DNA from: Paenibacillus humicola
GTDB lineage: Bacteria > Bacillota > Bacilli > Paenibacillales > Paenibacillaceae
Direction: 5' to 3'
Length of the DNA stretch: 64,000 nucleotides
NCBI RefSeq assembly: GCF_028826105.1
Contig: NZ_JAQGPL010000001.1
Location: 3,126,501-3,190,500 of the forward strand
This document shows positions 25,609 through 33,572 of this stretch, one piece after another. The notes under the pieces are model-generated. The model was not told where the DNA came from, ran no database searches, and saw nothing but the letters and a program-made list of their open reading frames with translations. A program made the translations under genes and the position numbers. How positions within the stretch are numbered: the first letter of the stretch is position 1; every line of letters starts with the position of its first letter.

Positions 25609-27168
25609 TTATTTCGACTTCGCTTGCGACGCCTCATAGAGGCTGTTGATTTCCGCCGTATAATCGTCGCCGCCGCTGCTGCGCCACAGGTCGACCGCCT
25701 GCTTGAAGCCGTTTTCGTCGATTTGGCCGACGATAAATTTGATCCGTGCGTCGCTGATGATGTTGTCGAGCTGCGCGCCTTTTTGGGCGTACACCTTGGA
25801 GATAAGCGGCTCCGCCGGATTCGGCACGACGATTTTTTCGTTCGCGTTCATAATGTTCGTCTCCTTCAGCCGCAGCGGCGTCTGCTCGACGTCCAAATAA
25901 TTGTTGGCCGGAATGCCCATCAGCATCTGGTTCAAATCCTGAATATTCGCCTGAATTTTCTCATCGGTGCTGCGGACGATATAATTGTCCTTCATCGTAT
26001 AGTTCTGTCCTTCGAGACCGGCCCAGATCAGCGTCTGCTCCTCCTTCGAGTTGAGCGAATCGAGGAACGTCAGCACCTTCTTCAGCTCGTCCTCCGTCTT
26101 CACGCTCGATTTCGGAATGGCCAGCATGCCCGCGTAGCCGGACGTCGGCAGGTTGTGCTGCTTGCCGTCAGGCCCCGTCACGGCGCCAACCGCGTCGAAA
26201 ATATCCGTCGCGCCGGCATGCGCATCCTCGTAAGCCGTCTCCAGCCGGTGCGTATTGTCGAGCACGGTCACTTCCACCCCGGCCTGGGAGTTTTTGACCG
26301 GATCGTCCATTTTGGCCGGATCCAGGACGGCGAAATCCGGATTGATCAGCTTCTCCTCATACAGCTTGCGGAAAAATTTCAGCGCGTCCATATACTGCGG
26401 CGTCATATGCGCCGGAACGAGCTTCCCGTTTGCGTCCACGCCCCACTTGTTCGGCACGCCGAACCAGGTCCCCATAATGTCCCAGATCGTCGAGTCCTTG
26501 GAGGCGACAAGGCCGTACGTGTCGTTTTTGCCGTCTCCGTCGGGGTCCTTTTCGGTAAAGGCTTTCAGCATGTTGTAAAAATCGTCGACCGTCTTAGGCT
26601 CGGTGAGGCCGACCTTCTTCAGCCAGTCCTTGCGGTACAGGATGCCGTAACGGCCGAGCGGGCGGGAACGGTAAATGCCGTAAATTTTGCCGTTGATGGA
26701 CGAGTTGTTCAAAATGATCGGATTCGCCTGGCTGAGGTACTGGTAATCCTTCAGATAAGGACCGATTTCCCAAAACGCGCCAGCCTGCACCGCGCTGACG
26801 AAGCTGGCCGACTTCGACAGCACCGCCATAATCGTCGGCAGCTTGCCGGATGCGAGCGTAATGTTGAACTTGTCCTCATAGGTGGTGGCCGGCACCCAAA
26901 CCGGCGTTATATCTGTATTTGTCATTTCCTCCAATTTCTTCAACACAGGACTGCCTTTCTGCGCCAGGTCGGTCTCGAAGGACGGCAGCATGATATCCAG
27001 CTTGAGCGGCGCCGGCTTCCCGTCGCTGCCGCCCGAGCCGTCGGCGTTTGTCGAATCCGCGGATGAAGGCGAATCGGAGGACTTGCCTCCGCTGCTGCAT
27101 GCCGTGAGACCGGTCAGCGCGACAAGTCCGACCAGAAACAGCTTGTACCTCATTTTTGCTTGAACCAT
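25609..27168 (-). CDS. Solute-binding lipoprotein of sugar ABC importer (second copy)
   Basis: This 519-residue extracellular binding protein has a lipoprotein signal (lipobox LTACSS, cysteine at ~24) and a low-complexity Ser/Gly linker. It belongs to the LipO/YtcQ-type family 1 solute-binding proteins. A calcium-like loop DPDGDGKNDTYGL is visible. It is very similar along its whole length to the other binding protein of this operon (shared blocks GAFWEIGPYLKDY, GKIYGIYR, ARIKFIVGQIDE), a local duplication with divergence. It probably binds a different rhamnogalacturonan oligosaccharide for the same permease pair. Confidence 0.92.
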   Translation of the reverse strand: MVQAKMRYKLFLVGLVALTGLTACSSGGKSSDSPSSADSTNADGSGGSDGKPAPLKLDIMLPSFETDLAQKGSPVLKKLEEMTNTDITPVWVPATTYEDKFNITLASGKLPTIMAVLSKSASFVSAVQAGAFWEIGPYLKDYQYLSQANPIILNNSSINGKIYGIYRSRPLGRYGILYRKDWLKKVGLTEPKTVDDFYNMLKAFTEKDPDGDGKNDTYGLVASKDSTIWDIMGTWFGVPNKWGVDANGKLVPAHMTPQYMDALKFFRKLYEEKLINPDFAVLDPAKMDDPVKNSQAGVEVTVLDNTHRLETAYEDAHAGATDIFDAVGAVTGPDGKQHNLPTSGYAGMLAIPKSSVKTEDELKKVLTFLDSLNSKEEQTLIWAGLEGQNYTMKDNYIVRSTDEKIQANIQDLNQMLMGIPANNYLDVEQTPLRLKETNIMNANEKIVVPNPAEPLISKVYAQKGAQLDNIISDARIKFIVGQIDENGFKQAVDLWRSSGGDDYTAEINSLYEASQAKSK

Positions 27169-27214
27169 CGATGTTCTCCCCTTTAAGTCGTTGTAATGTG
27201 GGGCTGCGGCTGTA

Positions 27215-29854
27215 TCAGCCGCCGCCCGTTTGCAGCGTTACAGGACCGAGCAGCCCCGAAGGCAGCCGCTGACCGTCGTAACGGTTCGCCAGGCTGTTCG
27301 TCACCTCGATCCGCAGCTCGTTCGCGCCTGCCTGCAGGAACGGGCTGACGTCGAAGACGTACGGCTTCCACATCCGGACGCCCGCATCGCGGCCGTTCAC
27401 CGCGACTCGGGCGATTTCGCCCGTGTCGCCGAGGTCGAGCCGGACGGGCCGGCTGCCGATCTGCGCTTCGCCGCCGCCGTCGCGATATCCGCCGACGGAC
27501 GGGGCTCCGCCTTCCGGGCCGCCCGCTTCAACCGCTTCGGCGGGAAAATCGAAGCGGCTTTCGTACACGAGCGTGCCGGAGAAATGCTCCATCCCTTCCC
27601 ATTCCGCCCAGGATGAAAGCGCCGGGCGCGGTCCGCCTGACAGCGGCCCTCCGCTAACGTGCCACTGAAGCTGCAGCGGGATGATCTTGGGGAACTCCCC
27701 GCTCTCCGCCGCCGAATCCGCCGGCGCCGCAAGTGCCGGATCGGCGGCGACGATCAGGCATTCTCTGCGCTGCAGGCGAAGCGCAATCGGGCTGCCCGCG
27801 TTCCGCTCCGCTTCGGAACGATCGGCGAGCTGCTCTGCAGCGGATGTGCCGCATGCCGCTTCCGGGCTCCGCGCCGCAAAGGTCTCTCCCGTCCACGGCT
27901 GCCAGATTTCCGCGCCGCAGCCGGCCGGGATGCGCAGGCTGCCGGTGTATTCGTCCTCGCCTTCGTTCACGATGCAATAGAACAGAGTGCCGCCTTTCTT
28001 CACCCTGCTGATGCGAACGGCTGCGCAGGCCGGTTCGAGCAGCGGCTCAGCCAGCGCGAGTTCATCCAGCACGGCGGGGATATCCTCGGCCCGCTGCACA
28101 AAGCGCCAGCTCTTCGCATGCTCCGATCCGGGACGTCCGGCTTCCGGCAGCGCGATTACCGCTCCGCCTTGGGATACGAACTCGGCAAGCAGCCGCAGAC
28201 CCTCGGGCTTGAAGGCGTCCGTATTCTCAATCAGCACAGCCTTATACGCATAGCCGGCAATCCGGATGAGCCCGTCTTCGATCGTGCAGGATGCGGCCAG
28301 CAGCTCTTCCTCCAGATAGTTGAATTCGATCTGGCGTTCGAAGAGCGGCTTCGCGATGCTCCACGGCATTTCCGAGGCACCCGTCAGCACCGCAATTTCC
28401 GCCGTATTCGCGCCGTCCGTCATCAGCCAGCTCATCCGCTTGATATACCGTGCGAACTGCTCGTAATGAGGCCACCAGATATTGTTCGGCCCGACATCCG
28501 GCGGACGCTCGTCCCTGCGTTCCCCGCGGATCGAATAATAGAAGGCGTGCGGAACGATCAGGTTCGTTCCCCGGACGAACAGCCAGTCCAGGTACCACTT
28601 CATATTGTCCGCCGTCAGCGCCCAGCCGCTTTCCTTCCCGCAGACGCCGAAGCACTCGTTCAAATTGCGGCGCCGCCCCCGGTGGCGCGCCGCATCGGAA
28701 GCGCATTTGGCCAGCACGGTGTGAGGCCCGTCCAGCGCTTTGCCGTCTTCGGGGGCGATCCACCGCCAGACGACGTCCTGCCCCGGGATATGAAAATGCT
28801 CCAGCAGCCCGATGTCCCCGCTGCCCGCCGGATGGCCGGTCAGCGCGATGCCGTGCGCCTCGCACCACTGCGCGAGCGGCCGGTAATACGTGCGCGTGAG
28901 CCTCGCGCGCACCGCGTCCTCGAATCGGCCGCGGATACCGGCCGTGCCGGCCCCGGCTTCAAGCCACAGAGCAGGCAAATCCCGCTCGCCGCCTCCGGCG
29001 GCCGTATACTCGGCGAGGAATCCGCGCGTCCACGGCCGCAGGCCCCGCTTATGCCGCCGGCCGAGCAGGTCCGGCTCGTCGGTGAACATGGCAATGACCG
29101 TCCCGCCGAAATAATCGCGAAGCCGCTCGTAATAAGCGTCGTGCGTCAGCGCGATGAACGTCCGCATCGCTTCTTCGTTCAGCAGGTCCGCTGCCCTCGG
29201 CGCATCCGGCTCCCCGTCGTCCTGCCCGGGGTGAATGCCGCGGATCGTGCCGCCGGACGGCGTATCGACGAAGACGGCCGCGAACCAGCCGTCCCCGTCC
29301 GGCGCCCGGAACGGCACGCTTCCGCCGCCTCCGCCCGGCGATAACGCCGCCCGCCAATCGAGCACCGTTACCGAATCCGGAACGACGGAGCCGTCCGGGA
29401 GCTTGCGGTACGCCAGCATCGAGACCAGCTCCTCGTCCGGCTCCAGCCCGACCGGGACCACCGCCGGACCGGCTTGGCACGGAAATTCCCGCATCGCCAG
29501 TCCCCGGCTGGCAAATGCGGGATTTTGCTTCACGACGAGGCCGTTCGCCGCGCCGGACGGATACATGCCCTCGTCGTACAGAATAACCGACATGCCGAGA
29601 CGCGCCGCTTCCGCAACCGCCGCTTCCGCCAGCTCCAGATATGCCTCCGACATATACGGCATCGAGCGCGGAAGTCCCATGCGCGGATGGAGCACGAAGC
29701 CGGTCACTTCCTTCGCATGAAACTCGCGGATTTGCCGGATCAGCTCTTCTTTCGACAGCTCGTCGTTCCAGAACCAGAACGGCATCGGCCCGAATTCGGC
29801 CGCAGGCGCTTCAAATTGCTTTCTCCACTGATCAATCATTTGCTGTTTATCCAT
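27215..29854 (-). CDS. GH106-like alpha-L-rhamnosidase
   Basis: This 879-residue cytoplasmic glycosidase starts with an (alpha/beta)8-like catalytic region (MPFWFWNDELSKEELIRQI, YDEGMYPSGAANG, FTDEPDLLG, ECFGVCGKESGW). This is typical of the GH106-like family that removes terminal rhamnose. The region around 385-520 includes NLNECFG and HAFYYSIRG. A C-terminal galactose-binding-like beta-sandwich (about 740-875) carries the VAVNGRDAGVRMWKPYVFDVS motif. No signal peptide is present. It lies between the two binding-protein genes, so it is part of the operon. The exact linkage cleaved is not deducible from sequence. Confidence 0.8.
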   Translation of the reverse strand: MDKQQMIDQWRKQFEAPAAEFGPMPFWFWNDELSKEELIRQIREFHAKEVTGFVLHPRMGLPRSMPYMSEAYLELAEAAVAEAARLGMSVILYDEGMYPSGAANGLVVKQNPAFASRGLAMREFPCQAGPAVVPVGLEPDEELVSMLAYRKLPDGSVVPDSVTVLDWRAALSPGGGGGSVPFRAPDGDGWFAAVFVDTPSGGTIRGIHPGQDDGEPDAPRAADLLNEEAMRTFIALTHDAYYERLRDYFGGTVIAMFTDEPDLLGRRHKRGLRPWTRGFLAEYTAAGGGERDLPALWLEAGAGTAGIRGRFEDAVRARLTRTYYRPLAQWCEAHGIALTGHPAGSGDIGLLEHFHIPGQDVVWRWIAPEDGKALDGPHTVLAKCASDAARHRGRRRNLNECFGVCGKESGWALTADNMKWYLDWLFVRGTNLIVPHAFYYSIRGERRDERPPDVGPNNIWWPHYEQFARYIKRMSWLMTDGANTAEIAVLTGASEMPWSIAKPLFERQIEFNYLEEELLAASCTIEDGLIRIAGYAYKAVLIENTDAFKPEGLRLLAEFVSQGGAVIALPEAGRPGSEHAKSWRFVQRAEDIPAVLDELALAEPLLEPACAAVRISRVKKGGTLFYCIVNEGEDEYTGSLRIPAGCGAEIWQPWTGETFAARSPEAACGTSAAEQLADRSEAERNAGSPIALRLQRRECLIVAADPALAAPADSAAESGEFPKIIPLQLQWHVSGGPLSGGPRPALSSWAEWEGMEHFSGTLVYESRFDFPAEAVEAGGPEGGAPSVGGYRDGGGEAQIGSRPVRLDLGDTGEIARVAVNGRDAGVRMWKPYVFDVSPFLQAGANELRIEVTNSLANRYDGQRLPSGLLGPVTLQTGGG

Positions 29855-29919
29855 CTCCCTTAAGGGCAGGTAGCCCGGTTTGCATCCTACTTCCTTCTTG
29901 CCGCCCCAAGGAAATTCCT

Positions 29920-31476
29920 TTATTTTCCGTCAGCTGCCTGCGCTTTTGCGTAGGCTTCGTTAATTTCCTTGATGTATTCGTCGCCGCCGCTTTTCTTCCA
30001 CAGCTCCACCGCCGACTGGAAGCCGGCTTCGTCAATTTGCCCGACGATGAACTTGATTCGCGCGTCCTCGATGATGTTGTCGAGCTGCGCGCCTTTCTGC
30101 ATGTACGTTTTGGAGATGAGCGGTTCGGCCGGATTCGGCACGATAATCTTTTCGTTCTCCTTCTGCACCTGCGAAACCTTGGCCCGCAGCGGGGTAGCCG
30201 GCTTGAACATCTTCGATGTCGGATCCTCCGGAATAAACATCAGCAGCTGGTTCAAATCGGTGAATGCGTCCTCCGGCTTGGGGTTATCGTCGGCAACCTG
30301 CACCAGCTTGCCGTCCTCGATATTGTAATTGACGCCCTCGATGCCGTACCCGGCGAGCAGCTGCACGTCGTCGTCGTTCATTTTATCGAGGAACGTCAGA
30401 ACCTTCTTCAGATCGTCCTCCGTTTTCACGCTCGATTTGGAAATGAGGAACATTCCCGAATAGCCCGAGGTCGGCAGGTTATGAAGCGCTCCGTCCGGTC
30501 CTTCCACCGAGCCGGTTACATCGATGACCGCCTTCGGGTCCGAGGTCGCCATCTTCTGCTCCAGCCGCCCGGCATTATCCGCCACGTCGACGATGACGCC
30601 CGCCTGGCCGTTTACGACCGGATCGAGCCATTTGGCCGAATCCATAACGGCGAAGTCGGAATTGACGAGCTTCTCGCTGTACAGCTTCCGGAAAAATTTC
30701 AGCGCATCCATATATTGCGGGAACAAATGAGCGGGCTCCAGCTTGCCGTTTGCGTCCAGCCCCCATTTGTTGGGCACGCCGAACCAGACCTGCATATTGT
30801 CCCACGGACCGGAAAATTTGGTGACGACCATGCCGTACGTGTCGTTTTTGCCGTCCTTGTCGGGATCGTCCAGCGTGAACGCTTTCAACATGTTGTAAAA
30901 ATCGTCGATCGTTTTCGGGGGCTGCAGGCCGACGTTGTCGAGCCAGTCCTTCCGGTACACGATGCCGTTGCGGCCGAGCGTCCGGCCCCGGTAAATGCCG
31001 TAAATTTTCCCTTCGATCGAAATATTGTTCAGAATGGTCGGGTTCGCCTTGCTGAGATTCGGGTAGTCCTTCAAATACGGACCGATTTCCCAGAACGCAC
31101 CCGATTGAATCGCGCTTATAATGCTCGGCGATTTCGGGTCGGCTTCGATCACCATCGGCATCGAACCCGAGGCAAGCGTAATGTTCATCTTGTCGCTGTA
31201 GGACGAGTTCGGCACGAAATTGATATCGAGTTTCGTGTTCGTGTACGCTTCGATCTTTTTCCAGACATTGCTCGATTCCGCCTTAGGAAGCGTCGTCTGG
31301 AAGCTCGGAATCATGACGCTGATCTTGAACGGCTGCGGCGTCTTCGCCCCCGAAGCCTCACTGCCCGGCTTATTCGCCGGTTCTCCTCCGCCCCCGCATC
31401 CGGCAAGCGCCGTCAATGCGAATGCCATTCCGAGCCCGAGAGCCGCACGTTTACCCTTGTTTACCATTCCCAACAT
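29920..31476 (-). CDS. Solute-binding lipoprotein of sugar ABC importer (first copy)
   Basis: This 518-residue lipoprotein has signal peptide 1-26 with lipobox LAGC and a Gly-rich linker. It is of the same LipO/YtcQ family as the copy at 25609-27168. It directly follows the two permease genes, so it is the default partner. Shared features are GSMPMVIEAD-type hinge strands, the DPDKDGKNDTYGM loop and the C-terminal FIVGQIDEAGF block. The start at 31476 follows GGGGGG with 7-base spacing. Confidence 0.93.
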   Translation of the reverse strand: MLGMVNKGKRAALGLGMAFALTALAGCGGGGEPANKPGSEASGAKTPQPFKISVMIPSFQTTLPKAESSNVWKKIEAYTNTKLDINFVPNSSYSDKMNITLASGSMPMVIEADPKSPSIISAIQSGAFWEIGPYLKDYPNLSKANPTILNNISIEGKIYGIYRGRTLGRNGIVYRKDWLDNVGLQPPKTIDDFYNMLKAFTLDDPDKDGKNDTYGMVVTKFSGPWDNMQVWFGVPNKWGLDANGKLEPAHLFPQYMDALKFFRKLYSEKLVNSDFAVMDSAKWLDPVVNGQAGVIVDVADNAGRLEQKMATSDPKAVIDVTGSVEGPDGALHNLPTSGYSGMFLISKSSVKTEDDLKKVLTFLDKMNDDDVQLLAGYGIEGVNYNIEDGKLVQVADDNPKPEDAFTDLNQLLMFIPEDPTSKMFKPATPLRAKVSQVQKENEKIIVPNPAEPLISKTYMQKGAQLDNIIEDARIKFIVGQIDEAGFQSAVELWKKSGGDEYIKEINEAYAKAQAADGK

Positions 31477-31524
31477 TCATGAACCCCCCATAATGAAAAA
31501 TAGTGAAGTAAGTTCTGGATGCGG

Positions 31525-32403
31525 TTATCCTTTCAGTGCGCCGATCATCATGCCTTTGGCGAAATGCTTTTGCAGGAACGGGTAAACAAGCAGAATCGGC
31601 ACGGTTCCTACGATGATGATCGCCATCTTGATCGCCTGGTCCGGCGGCTGAACGAAGTTCGGATCCATATTGTTCGGATCGCCGATCGTCCCCTGCGACA
31701 GCAAAATAATTTGTCGCAGCACAACCTGGAGCGGCCACATGCTGCTGTCGTTCAAATAAATGAGCGGCCCGAAGAAATCGTTCCAGTGGCCGACCGCGTA
31801 AAACAGCGCGAACGTTGCGATGACCGGCTTGGACAGCGGAAGCACGATCCGCCACAGCACGCCGATATCGGTGCAGCCGTCGATTTTGGCCGATTCCTGC
31901 AGCTCGAAGGGGATCTCCTGGAAAAACGTTTTTACCAGGATCAGGTTAAACCCGCTGATGGCTCCGGGCAGCACGACCGCCCAGTAGCTGTCGAGCAGGC
32001 CGAGCGATTTGACGACCAGGTAGGTCGGAATCAGCCCTCCGCTGAACAGCATCGAGAAAATGACCAGATTCAGCACGGCGTTGCGGCCGGCGAGCTGCTT
32101 GCGGGACAGCGCGTACGCCATGGTGAACGTAAACGCCAGATCGATCGCCGTGCCGAGCCCGGTAATGATCACCGACACGAACACGCTGTGGAACAAGGTG
32201 TCGGTCGAGAAAATATACCGGTACGCGTTCAGCGAGAACGTCTTCGGAATAATGAAGAACGGCCGTGCCGTCAGCTCGCTGTCGGTGGCGAAGGAGCCCG
32301 CAATGATGTACAAAAAGGGAAAAATGGTAACCAGCGCCATCAGGCCGAGAAACAGATAGTTCGCCGCATCGAAAATTTTACCGCTGAGCGTATTGTTGTT
32401 CAT
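31525..32403 (-). CDS. Sugar ABC permease, LplC/YtcP type
   Basis: This 292-residue inner-membrane permease has six hydrophobic helices. The EAA loop is at about residues 185-205 (ELQESAKIDGCTDIGVLWRI), which docks the ATPase. It pairs with the LplB-type permease upstream (15-base gap). No ATPase gene is in the operon; as in Bacillus, a shared MsmX-like ATPase elsewhere on the chromosome probably powers it. Confidence 0.93.
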   Translation of the reverse strand: MNNNTLSGKIFDAANYLFLGLMALVTIFPFLYIIAGSFATDSELTARPFFIIPKTFSLNAYRYIFSTDTLFHSVFVSVIITGLGTAIDLAFTFTMAYALSRKQLAGRNAVLNLVIFSMLFSGGLIPTYLVVKSLGLLDSYWAVVLPGAISGFNLILVKTFFQEIPFELQESAKIDGCTDIGVLWRIVLPLSKPVIATFALFYAVGHWNDFFGPLIYLNDSSMWPLQVVLRQIILLSQGTIGDPNNMDPNFVQPPDQAIKMAIIIVGTVPILLVYPFLQKHFAKGMMIGALKG

Positions 32404-32418
32404 GTGCTTCCCACCCGC

Positions 32419-33360
32419 TTAGAATAGTCCCGAATGGCCGGCCCGCTTCGCCAAATAATTCGAGGTAAAAATCAGCACGATGCCGACGAGCGACTTGAAC
32501 AGGCCGACGGCCGTGCTGTAGCTGAACGCGCCCTGCGTAATCCCGATCGTGTACACGTAAGTGTCGAACACGTCCGCGACGCTGCGGTTCAGCGCGTTCA
32601 TCATGAGCAAAATTTGCTCGAAGCCGCGGTCGAGGAAATTGCCCATCCGCAAAATCAGCAGCACGATAATCGTGCTCCGGATCGCAGGCAGCGTAATATG
32701 CCACAGCTGGCGCAGCCTTCCCGCGCCGTCGACGGTCGCCGCCTCGTACTGCTCGTGCTCTACGCCGGCCAGGGCGGCGAGAAAGATGATCGTTCCCCAG
32801 CCGATTTCTTTCCACATCGACTGCAGAATGATCATCGGCCGAAACCACGCCTCGCTCGACAGAAAATCGATGTTGTGCCCGATCCACTTGTTCAGCAGCA
32901 CGTTGACGAGACCGTTTTCGGTCGTCAGCAGCATATACGTGATGCTCGCGACAATAACCATCGAAATGAAATGCGGCACGTAGATCAGCGTCTGGACAAC
33001 CCGTTTATACGCCGAAATGCGGATTTCGTTCAGCAGCAGCGCCAGCACGATCGGGGCCGGAAAATAAAAGACCAGATCGTAGACGGCCAGAATCGTCGTG
33101 TTGCGCAGCAGCCGGAAGAAGTCGGGATTTTGCAGAAACGTCTTGAAATTGTCCAGCCCGACCCATTCGCTTTTGAAAAATCCAAGAAAGGGCTGATAAT
33201 TTTTGAAGGCGATCAGCACGCCCCACATGGGCAAATATTTGAATACAATAAAATAAATCAGTCCGGGAAGCAGCAGCGCATACAGCCACTTGTCCCGTTT
33301 CAGCCTGTCCGCGAACGAGATTTTCCGCAGCTGCGGCACCGTATCGATTGCTTTTTCCAT
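32419..33360 (-). CDS. Sugar ABC permease, LplB/YteP type
   Basis: This is a 313-residue permease with six helices after a basic cytoplasmic N-terminus (KRDKWLYALLLPGL). EAA motif: EQYEAATVDGAGRLRQLWHI. It is the first gene of the operon, which runs on through permease, binding protein, rhamnosidase, second binding protein, PL11, acetylesterase, PL22 and GH105. Ribosome binding site GAGGAGTGAGCG. Confidence 0.93.
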   Translation of the reverse strand: MEKAIDTVPQLRKISFADRLKRDKWLYALLLPGLIYFIVFKYLPMWGVLIAFKNYQPFLGFFKSEWVGLDNFKTFLQNPDFFRLLRNTTILAVYDLVFYFPAPIVLALLLNEIRISAYKRVVQTLIYVPHFISMVIVASITYMLLTTENGLVNVLLNKWIGHNIDFLSSEAWFRPMIILQSMWKEIGWGTIIFLAALAGVEHEQYEAATVDGAGRLRQLWHITLPAIRSTIIVLLILRMGNFLDRGFEQILLMMNALNRSVADVFDTYVYTIGITQGAFSYSTAVGLFKSLVGIVLIFTSNYLAKRAGHSGLF

Positions 33361-33397
33361 TTTCGCTCACTCCTCTCTATCGAGACCCGGTATTGGT

Positions 33398-33426
33398 TTT
33401 ACAATAAGCGTACAACGCTTTTCCAA
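33398..33426 (-). promoter_or_regulatory. Promoter of the rhamnogalacturonan operon with palindrome in the spacer
   Basis: On the minus strand TTGGAA, a 17-base spacer and TGTAAA lie about 40 bases before the first permease. The spacer contains a perfect palindrome AAGCGT-TGT-ACGCTT (33406-33420), well placed for a regulator that binds between -35 and -10. It is not the usual cre sequence. Promoter strength and regulator are inferred. Confidence 0.5.
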
Positions 33427-33572
33427 CAATCGGATTTTTTTGTTTTTCAACGCCTGCAGGCCGTTTACTGGCGATAGCACTTTGTTGTACGGCTTATCTC
33501 TTTTTGCCGGGGACGCCGTCCTGCCGATTCGCAAGCCGCGCAAAGCCGGACAAGCCTCGGGATGCCCCGCCT

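Noticed and set aside
29641..31482. 613-codon plus-strand frame
   Set aside because: Antisense to the binding lipoprotein and rhamnosidase genes; the translation has no fold-like pattern.
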